Assembly: GCA_900555165.1 (NCBI GenBank)
Contig: USKE01000028.1
Span: 1 to 12,681, forward strand
Reading direction: 5' to 3'
DNA length: 12,681 nucleotides
Source of the DNA: an uncultured Porphyromonadaceae bacterium
GTDB lineage: Bacteria > Bacteroidota > Bacteroidia > Bacteroidales > Muribaculaceae
A program made the position numbers and the translations under genes. Every line of letters starts with the position of its first letter. The stretch's first letter is position 1. Of this stretch, positions 6,796-12,681 are shown in pieces. The notes beneath the pieces are model-generated. The model ran no database searches. It saw nothing but the letters and a program-made list of their open reading frames with translations, and was not told where the DNA came from.

Positions 6796-8010
6796 TTATT
6801 CGCTTTTGCGCCCGAGCGTGTTGCCGGGATAAGTTTCAAGGGCATGCCGCAGAACCACCATGGCCTTGCGCAGTTCCTCTTTTTCAAGCACGTAGGCAAG
6901 ACGTACCTCATCGCGGCCAAGACCGGGCGTGGTATAGAAACCCGATGCGGGCGCCATGAACACGGTCTGTCCCTCATATTCAAACTCTTCAAGGCACCAG
7001 CGGCAGAACTCGTCGGCATCGTCAACCGGCAGGCGTGCCACCGTATAGAACGCGCCCATGGGGATGGGGGAATAGCACCCCGGAATCTTGTTGAGCTCGT
7101 CGATAAGGAATTTTCGGCGCTCGACATATTCGTTGTAAGTGTCGAGCATATATTCCTCGGGTGTGTCTATAGAGGCCTCGGCCACAATCTGACCCAGCAG
7201 GGGAGGACTGAGGCGCGCCTGACAGAACTTCATGATGTTGGCCCGCAGGGTAGGATGCTTGGTTATCAGCGCGCCAACGCGGATTCCGCACTCATTGTAG
7301 CGTTTCGACACGGAGTCGATGAGTACCACCTGCTGTTCGATGTCGGGCAGATGGAACGCCGAGATGTAGGGTGCCCCCGTGTAGCAGAACTCGCGGTAGA
7401 CCTCGTCAGAGAAGAGAAACAGGTCGTGGCGTTTGACGATGTCGCGCAGCTGCAGCATCTCTTTCATCGTGTAGAGATAACCGGTGGGGTTGTTCGGGTT
7501 GCAAATCAGGATACCCTTCGTGCGCGGGGTAATCAGTTTCTCGAACTCCTCCATAGGCGGGAGGGTGAAACCGTCGTCAATCGACGAGGGGATAGTCACG
7601 ATTTTGGCTCCGGCCGAGATGGCGAAGGCCATATAGTTGGCATAGGCCGGTTCGGGAACGATAATCTCGTCGCCCGGGTCAAGTGCCGCCATGAAAGCGA
7701 ACAGTACCGCTTCCGAGCCGCCGGTGGTGACTATGATGTCGTCGACATCGACCGAGATGTTATAGCGCTTATAATACTCGCGCAGCTTCTGACGCAGGGT
7801 CAGCAGACCGTCAGAAGGGGAATATTCGAGAACCTTGCGGTCAATGTGCTTGAGGGCGTCGAGGGCGGTCTGTGGGGTGGGCACATCAGGCTGGCCGATA
7901 TTGAGGCCGTAGACCTTTATGCCGCGTGCGCGGGCCTTGTTTGCCAGCGGAACAAGTCGCCGAATAGGCGAGGCCGGCATTATGTTGCCGCGTTCAGAAA
8001 CTTGGGGCAT
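6796..8010 (-). CDS. PLP-dependent class I aminotransferase (AspC/AlaT-like)
   Basis: A 404-residue fold-type I aminotransferase of standard length, cytoplasmic. Marks in order are GLNIGQPDVPTP (35-46), VTTGGSEAV for the PLP phosphate site (94-102), CNPNNPTGYLY (170-180), SDEVYREF with Asp202 and Tyr205 (201-208), the Schiff-base lysine in DSVSKRYNECGIRVG (Lys236), and the carboxylate-binding Arg370 in EVRLAYV. Substrate class (aspartate, alanine, aromatic) is not decided by these motifs. It is distinct from the ior-operon aminotransferase, having its own promoter and terminator on the other strand, so it is probably a housekeeping transaminase. The ATG at 8010 is about 30 bases after the predicted transcription start. 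An in-frame ATG at Met11 (7980) begins the usual conserved region (MPASPIRRL) and is a possible alternative start. Confidence 0.93.
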   Translation of the reverse strand: MPQVSERGNIMPASPIRRLVPLANKARARGIKVYGLNIGQPDVPTPQTALDALKHIDRKVLEYSPSDGLLTLRQKLREYYKRYNISVDVDDIIVTTGGSEAVLFAFMAALDPGDEIIVPEPAYANYMAFAISAGAKIVTIPSSIDDGFTLPPMEEFEKLITPRTKGILICNPNNPTGYLYTMKEMLQLRDIVKRHDLFLFSDEVYREFCYTGAPYISAFHLPDIEQQVVLIDSVSKRYNECGIRVGALITKHPTLRANIMKFCQARLSPPLLGQIVAEASIDTPEEYMLDTYNEYVERRKFLIDELNKIPGCYSPIPMGAFYTVARLPVDDADEFCRWCLEEFEYEGQTVFMAPASGFYTTPGLGRDEVRLAYVLEKEELRKAMVVLRHALETYPGNTLGRKSE

Positions 8011-8047
8011 ATCTGATAGAATATTACGATTCGTATTAATAAGACTG

Positions 8048-8079
8048 CAAAGTTAGGCGCTTTTGCGGCAAGTTCAAAA
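8048..8079 (-). promoter_or_regulatory. Consensus Bacteroidetes promoter of the minus-strand aminotransferase
   Basis: Read on the minus strand, TTTTG (8079-8075), exactly 19 bases, then TAACTTTG (8055-8048): both elements match the -33/-7 consensus. Transcription would start near 8041, leaving a leader of about 30 bases. The 9-bp repeat block begins 17 bases upstream of the -33 element. Confidence 0.7.
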
Positions 8080-8096
8080 GATTTTTCAGATTAATC

Positions 8097-8168
8097 TCAC
8101 ATACGCCACATGAGTTACATAAGTCACATAAGTCACATACGATACAGGTGTGACTTATGTGACTTATG
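8097..8168. repeat. 72-bp block in strict 9-bp register: five forward units, a spacer and two inverted units
   Basis: Five contiguous 9-mers start at 8097, 8106, 8115, 8124 and 8133: tcacatacg, ccacatgag, ttacataag, tcacataag, tcacatacg. One 9-base spacer (atacaggtg, 8142) follows, then two identical units in the opposite sense, tgacttatg at 8151 and 8160. The last forward units and the inverted units together form a perfect 21-bp inverted repeat (8117-8137 with 8149-8169) with an 11-base loop. The block fills the gap between the sov stop codon and the aminotransferase promoter. The hairpin could end the sov transcript, although no T run follows. The tandem units could equally be protein-binding sites upstream of the promoter. 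The function is unknown. Confidence 0.85.
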
Positions 8169-8174
8169 TTCGGC

Positions 8175-11100
8175 TTAGCGGGCCAGATTGAGGTTCAGCG
8201 AAAGCCCGTATGACGATGACGACGTGGGGTAGGCGCCGCTTGATACGAGCGGGGTGTTCACCTGGTGGTCAAAATAGGCTGCCAGGGTGAGGCGCCGCGA
8301 CAGGATGTACGACGCGTTGAACTGGATGTTCAGCGTGCGGGTGCCTGACGTGGGCTGTGTGTAGTTGGTCTCGATGCGGCGTATGAGCGCTTGAGTGTTC
8401 TGCAACGAGAAATCGGCGTTGATGGTAAGGTCGTTCGACACGCCCGACTGCGAGCCGCGCATCTTGAGCACGGTGTTGAACCCTACGATCTTGTAGCCGA
8501 GCCCGAGCGTGAGGCCGCGGGTTGTGGCCTCCACGACCTGACCGGCCGAAGTATTGAGCGTGAGCGTGCGCTGGTCGCGGTATTCGGCGCTGATCTGCAT
8601 CTCGTTCTTCAGCGTGGTGGTGACGCCGAACAGCGGGGCGAACCTTTCGGTAATGGCCACCGACGAGATGTTGTAGGGGGATGACGGGATGGGGTTGCCC
8701 GACAGTTCGTCGAGGGTGAAACCGATGTCAGAGCCGGGGGCGGCCTCGATCCAGTTCAGATATGAGTTATATGACCCGACAGAGTATGTGCACTGGTAAG
8801 CGTGGTTCAGCGTGAACGACTTGAAGATGTTGCGCAGGTTACCGAGGTTGATCAGGCCGTCGTAGGTGATGCGCCAGTTGGGGAGCACGAACCTGAACGA
8901 GGGGAACGGATCGAGATACTGCTTGTGCGCGTCGGTGCCGGTGTATGCTGCCAGGAACGCGGGGATCAGCACATCTGACGATGTCTCTGATGCCGCGCCG
9001 ATTTCGGGATTGAACGGCTGGCCGGCCAGCGGATTGTCCTTGAGGAAACCGCCGGTGGGATAATTGATGCCGTTGTAGCGGTCGGTATACCGGGCGGCGA
9101 TGACAGGGATATTGTCGAGCATCTTCTGGAACGGTGCCGAATAGTAACCGTTGTCGGCCTTTGACGACCCGAGCGACGTGAGGATTGCGCAGTGGGTCTT
9201 TGTGTAGGAGCCGGAACGGGTAACAGGCATGTCGGCGTACATGAACTGAATCTGGTTCGTGCGGTTGTCGGTGCGGTTCATGGTGAGTTGCACCTTAAGG
9301 CCCTTGACAGGTTCAAGCGTGAACTCGAGATTGAGTTCGTTGGCCTTCGACCACAGCGCGGGCGATGTCTGGCCGTCGTCGCACATCAGCCATCCGCGCT
9401 CCTTGGCGCGGTAGATGTAGTTCTCGTCGGTGAAACCGAAAGCGAAATCCAGACCCGGCGACATGGGGCCGTACTGTGTCGACTGGCCGAAGATATCGCC
9501 GATGCTGTTGCGGAACAGCGGCAGGGTGGTGGTGGATGTGCGTTTCCAGCGTATCGAGGCGTTGCGCGGACTCATCGCAAGGCGCAGGGCGTATTCGCCG
9601 ATCTCGCGCCATACCGACTTCTCCTCTTTCAGAATCTCCTCGATCGAGAACTTGATGGCTTGGTCGCCGCGGGTCAGAATCTCCACGTTGTTCACGTCGA
9701 CCACACGCGACCTGACGCTGAACGGCTTGCCGTCGGCAGTCGTGGCCGTGATCTTCACCTTCTTGTTACGCAGGTTGTGGCGTATGGTCAGGGTGGTGTC
9801 GGGGAGCAGGTTGAAAGTCTTTTCGAACTTCTTCGGTTTCTTCGGAGCCACGTTGGCCTTGCGGGTGTTGGCAAATCGCTTGTTCACATCCTTTACAAAA
9901 GGTATCTTGTTGTAAAGGCTCTCGAAATTCAGACGGCCGTCTACCGAGAGCGACGACTGGTTGGCGATGGTGTTGCCCACCGAAACGCCGTCGATGTCGG
10001 CGCCGCGGTCCCAGCGGTATGTGGCGTTGTATGAGGCGTTGGCCGTTATGAAGTCAAGCACCGGAATGCGCGAGAAAGGAGCACGGTACGACGCCACGAA
10101 CGACTGGTTGTAGGCCCAGGGGGTACCCAGCGAGCGAATCGACTGCCATACGGTGTCTTTCCACTCCTTGTACTGGTCGGGGAAGAGCTTGCGGTTCACG
10201 GCGCCGACGGTCTCCTCGATACGGGCCGAGGTGTTTGAGTTGAACGAGAGGTTTATCGATTTGGTGAGGTTCCAGGTAATCTGGAACTGGCGGTCCCAGA
10301 GGAAATTCTTGCTCACCGACACCGGGAGCTGGAACATCACGTCGGCCTCGGAGCGTGTCTGCTGCTCGTAGTAGTAGCGCGACATGTTGGTGAGGAACGA
10401 TATGGTGTTGGGCAGATAGTTGATCTCCCATTCCTTGAAGAATTTCAGGTTCTTGTTTTTCGACTTCAGCCAGCCGAACGGTTTCAGCCCCTTGATCATC
10501 GGCGAGTAGTTGTAGGCGAACGAGCCGCGGTAGTCGTTGGTGTTCTCGTACTCGGTCACGGGGTCGGTCTTCGACTGTTTGTTGAACGAGAAGTTGAATG
10601 TGAAGTTAGCCGGATCCCAGGGCATCGGTTTGGGCGAGCGAACATCGAATTTCAGGCCCGAGATCGAAAAACTCTTTATGGTCGAGTTCTCGACGGCGAA
10701 ACCCGAGATAGAGTCGCGGGCATGCTTGTCGGGGGCGTCGTCGAGGGCGTCCTTAAGCAGCACATCCTGGTCGAGGGGGTTGTATTTCGGGGTTGTCTTC
10801 TCTTTCGACACCGAGTAGTAGATGGGCGCGCGCAGTTTGGCCTTCTCGGGAAGAAAACGTCCCAGATCAGCCTGCACGGCGAAGTTGTACTGCTCGTAAT
10901 CGTCGAGACGGCGGTTGTTGAGGCTCTGGTCGACGCCGCCGAAACCTGCGGTCTCGCGGTGTGTGGCGAAGTTGAGCGAGGCGATGTCGCTGACGGCCAG
11001 ATTAACGTTTGCCTTGGCGGCCCAGCCGCCCGCCTCGTCGAAATCGGTGACCTTAAGCTCGTTAACCCAGACGATACCGTCTTTGCGGGTGTTGGCGTTG

Positions 11101-12236
11101 TTGCGCACGCCCACCAGGAGCACACGCACGTCGCTCAACGAGGGGTTGCCCATCACAGCCATGCGGTTACGTTCGTTATCAGGGTCACGGCCGGTATAGA
11201 GGGTGGCATACCCCACGCCCGAACCTTCGGTGTTTTTGGCGCGGTTACGCTCTTTCTTCAGTTCAACAAGATTCTGGAGCTTGAAGTTGAGGAAGTTGTT
11301 TATCGGCCATACCTTTTCGCGGTCGGTGGGGAGGTAGTTGTTGTATTTGTCGTGCGGAGTGAGTTCCAGGGGAATCTCGTACTCGTAGAAATTCTGTTTC
11401 ACGTCGCTGCCCAGACGCACGAACACCGACAGCTCTCCCGAGCGCAGGTTGGTCACATCGTCAATCAGCGATTCGCCGTGAACCCACATCTGCATGCGCT
11501 TGTAGTTGCGCAGGTCTTGCTGGGTGTCGCGGTAGACGGCGCGGGCGTCGCCGGCGTCGAGGCCGGTAACCTTCAGTGACATCGACTGTTCGTTGAGCTG
11601 AACGATCTGCGACTGGCCGGGATCGGATATACGTGTCACGCCCGGGGGAAGGACATAGTTCACCGGCTCGCGCGAGGCGTTCTCCTCGATGTTCACAACC
11701 GATACGTCAAGGTCACCCTCGGCAGGGGCGTCGCCGCGGGTATTGAGGTTGAAGTCGTATGTGCGCCACTCGCCGCGCACAAGCTCAAGTGTAGCGAAAC
11801 GCAGGTGCGTGGGTTTCTTGAAACCGGTCATGAAGATACGGGCGAACCTGATGGCCGAGAAATCGTTGATCGAGCCGACGACCTTCTCATAGGCGCTCAG
11901 GGGTATCTTGAACTGGTACCATTCAACGGGGTCATCCTTGCCGTTGCGGGTTATGGGGTACGACACCTGCTTGTCGGTGATGAAGTTCTTGCCCACGACA
12001 AGATCTTCGGGGCGGATCGACACGCGGTACTGGAAATAGCGCTCGTATTCGTTGAGTGTGTTGTCCTGGTTGATATCCTCTACATCCGGCACGCTGCGCG
12101 AGCTCTGGTAAAGGGGCTCGGCCACATCCTCGGGCGCCAGCGAGTTGCCCTCGACACCGTTGTAACGTTTGTAACGTTCGAGAATCGAGAGGCGCGCCTC
12201 GTCGTAGTCATATCCGCGGAAGAAGTGGTAGTTGTC
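8175..12236 (-). CDS. sov: Type IX secretion outer-membrane translocon Sov/SprA, C-terminal 1,353 residues (5' end lost at a junction)
   Basis: Sov/SprA is the giant outer-membrane barrel through which type IX secretion cargo leaves the cell. Full-length proteins are about 2,400-2,500 residues, so the first 1,000 or more are missing. The family is recognised by DNYHFFRGYDYDE at the fragment's start, ILERYKRYNGVEGNS, VPDVEDINQDNTLNEYERY, WYQFKIPLSAYEK, RFARIFMTGF and TLELVRGEWRTYDFNL. Further on come KVTDFDEAGGWAAKANVN and a long run of amphipathic beta strands, ending in an outer-membrane-like closing strand, GLSLNLNLAR. The frame is uninterrupted across the whole fragment. The open frame continues 35 residues past 12236 (to 12341), but those residues are antisense to a SusC-like gene and carry no Sov character, so I end the gene at the Asp codon at 12236. 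The hairpin-forming repeat block follows the stop codon directly. Confidence 0.9.
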   Translation of the reverse strand, partial: DNYHFFRGYDYDEARLSILERYKRYNGVEGNSLAPEDVAEPLYQSSRSVPDVEDINQDNTLNEYERYFQYRVSIRPEDLVVGKNFITDKQVSYPITRNGKDDPVEWYQFKIPLSAYEKVVGSINDFSAIRFARIFMTGFKKPTHLRFATLELVRGEWRTYDFNLNTRGDAPAEGDLDVSVVNIEENASREPVNYVLPPGVTRISDPGQSQIVQLNEQSMSLKVTGLDAGDARAVYRDTQQDLRNYKRMQMWVHGESLIDDVTNLRSGELSVFVRLGSDVKQNFYEYEIPLELTPHDKYNNYLPTDREKVWPINNFLNFKLQNLVELKKERNRAKNTEGSGVGYATLYTGRDPDNERNRMAVMGNPSLSDVRVLLVGVRNNANTRKDGIVWVNELKVTDFDEAGGWAAKANVNLAVSDIASLNFATHRETAGFGGVDQSLNNRRLDDYEQYNFAVQADLGRFLPEKAKLRAPIYYSVSKEKTTPKYNPLDQDVLLKDALDDAPDKHARDSISGFAVENSTIKSFSISGLKFDVRSPKPMPWDPANFTFNFSFNKQSKTDPVTEYENTNDYRGSFAYNYSPMIKGLKPFGWLKSKNKNLKFFKEWEINYLPNTISFLTNMSRYYYEQQTRSEADVMFQLPVSVSKNFLWDRQFQITWNLTKSINLSFNSNTSARIEETVGAVNRKLFPDQYKEWKDTVWQSIRSLGTPWAYNQSFVASYRAPFSRIPVLDFITANASYNATYRWDRGADIDGVSVGNTIANQSSLSVDGRLNFESLYNKIPFVKDVNKRFANTRKANVAPKKPKKFEKTFNLLPDTTLTIRHNLRNKKVKITATTADGKPFSVRSRVVDVNNVEILTRGDQAIKFSIEEILKEEKSVWREIGEYALRLAMSPRNASIRWKRTSTTTLPLFRNSIGDIFGQSTQYGPMSPGLDFAFGFTDENYIYRAKERGWLMCDDGQTSPALWSKANELNLEFTLEPVKGLKVQLTMNRTDNRTNQIQFMYADMPVTRSGSYTKTHCAILTSLGSSKADNGYYSAPFQKMLDNIPVIAARYTDRYNGINYPTGGFLKDNPLAGQPFNPEIGAASETSSDVLIPAFLAAYTGTDAHKQYLDPFPSFRFVLPNWRITYDGLINLGNLRNIFKSFTLNHAYQCTYSVGSYNSYLNWIEAAPGSDIGFTLDELSGNPIPSSPYNISSVAITERFAPLFGVTTTLKNEMQISAEYRDQRTLTLNTSAGQVVEATTRGLTLGLGYKIVGFNTVLKMRGSQSGVSNDLTINADFSLQNTQALIRRIETNYTQPTSGTRTLNIQFNASYILSRRLTLAAYFDHQVNTPLVSSGAYPTSSSSYGLSLNLNLAR
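12219..12236. other. Junction between antisense sov and susC-like sequence (shared 18-bp stretch)
   Basis: On the minus strand these 18 bases encode the conserved Sov residues DNYHFF; on the plus strand, with codon boundaries in the same register, they encode the conserved SusC residues EEVVVV. Left of the stretch only Sov homology is seen and right of it only SusC homology. No transposase, target duplication or longer inverted repeat is visible. This is the pattern of an assembly chimera at a short shared word or of a microhomology join. Confidence 0.75.
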
Positions 12237-12681
12237 GCGTATGGTGTACGTAAGAAAGGAACAATCGCAGGTTCTGTATCTACGGTAAAAGCTGAAAAGA
12301 TGGAAGATGTTCCTGCTCCGAGTTTCGACCAGGCACTGCAAGGACAGGCGCCAGGATTAATGGTGCTTTCTGATTCTGGTGAACACAGTAAGGCAGCCAC
12401 TTTTCGTATTCGCGGAACAAATTCAATTAATTCGGGAAAAGATCCTCTTTTTATATTGGATGGCTTTGAGGCGAGTGCGGTGAAAATCTTCGATTTGGAT
12501 ATTAATCGTGTTGAGTCGGTGACAATATTGAAAGATGCTGCGGCAAAAGCGATATATGGTTCGAAGGCAGCCAACGGGGTTGTGGTTATCGAGACGAAAA
12601 GGAATGTTTCCAAGAATCTCCGGGTAAGTTATTCCGGAAGTGTGGATGTTCAGGCTCCGGATTTGTCTTCTTATAATTTGT
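12219..12681 (+). CDS. SusC/RagA-type TonB-dependent outer-membrane receptor, internal plug-domain fragment
   Basis: The frame reads EEVVVVAYGVRKKGTIAGSV from 12219, the conserved start of the SusC plug domain. It continues with QALQGQAPGL, FRIRGTNSIN, DPLFILDGFE, INRVESVTILKDAAAKAIYG and SKAANGVVVIETK, the full plug signature of SusC-like receptors that import glycans or peptides with a SusD lipoprotein. About 154 residues are present. The signal peptide, the N-terminal carboxypeptidase-like domain and the TonB box are absent on the left, where the sequence becomes antisense sov. The barrel (some 800 residues) lies beyond the right edge. No start codon fits, so this is a fragment. A hand count gives about 43% GC over 12361-12480 against about 56% over 11941-12060 in sov, in line with different origins of the two sides. 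Confidence 0.9.

Noticed and set aside
6712..8016. 434-codon open frame on the plus strand
   Set aside because: It is fully antisense to the aminotransferase at 6796-8010, which has all class I motifs. The plus frame shows no family resemblance and is rich in residues expected from antisense of high-GC codons.
8097..8168. CRISPR array
   Set aside because: Units are 9 bases without spacers, partly inverted, and no cas gene is present.
9192..11579. Long plus-strand frames (280 and 285 codons) opposite sov
   Set aside because: They are shadows of the continuous Sov frame, with no recognisable domain, start context or promoter.
12180..12300. Invertible SusC shufflon or transposon boundary
   Set aside because: No recombinase, transposase, target duplication or inverted repeat beyond the 18 shared bases is visible, and sov is not a natural partner for susC recombination.
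12237..12341. 35 extra N-terminal residues of the minus-strand sov frame
   Set aside because: They are antisense to clear SusC plug sequence and rich in Cys and Arg, with no Sov similarity.
12080..12613. 177-codon minus-strand frame
   Set aside because: It spans the junction and is antisense to SusC-like coding sequence on one side and out of frame with sov on the other.

Overview
The window looks like a Bacteroidales chromosome fragment, plausibly a gut Muribaculaceae- or Bacteroidaceae-type organism. The evidence is a type IX secretion translocon gene (sov/sprA), a SusC/RagA-type TonB-dependent receptor, an IorAB pair without the ferredoxin domain, and three promoters of the Bacteroidetes form (TTTG or TTG, 19-21 bases, TAnnTTTG). 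The assignment is from gene content only.

Layout. Bases 2-388 (+) are the C-terminal half of a formate/nitrite transporter, closed by a hairpin terminator whose stem contains the last codons. Bases 560-5447 (+) are a tight four-gene operon: iorA, iorB, a class I/II aminotransferase and a CoA-transferase. Read together they form a full oxidative route from an aromatic amino acid through the arylpyruvate and arylacetyl-CoA to the free arylacetate, with the CoA thioester saved by transfer. A 22-bp hairpin at 5469-5522 separates this operon from a convergent three-gene cassette on the minus strand (6630-5547): a four-helix membrane protein, a small XRE-type regulator, and a membrane-anchored PH-like protein. 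Next on the minus strand is a monocistronic aminotransferase (8010-6796) with its own promoter and a strong terminator. Upstream of its promoter lies a 72-bp block built in a strict 9-bp register, five units forward and two inverted, which can fold into a perfect 21-bp hairpin. This block also directly follows the stop codon of the next gene.

Bases 8175 to about 12236 (-) are the C-terminal 1,353 residues of Sov/SprA, the giant outer-membrane barrel of the type IX secretion system. At about 12219-12236 the sequence switches abruptly to the inside of a SusC-like receptor on the plus strand, and both genes lose their N-terminal parts. The two genes share this short stretch because the antisense of the conserved Sov motif DNYHFF reads EEVVVV, the conserved start of the SusC plug. 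The join is therefore best read as a chimeric assembly or a microhomology rearrangement until reads prove otherwise.

The most interesting biology is the aromatic amino acid operon, which pairs IorAB with a dedicated aminotransferase and a CoA-transferase rather than a CoA ligase, and the 9-bp register repeat block.
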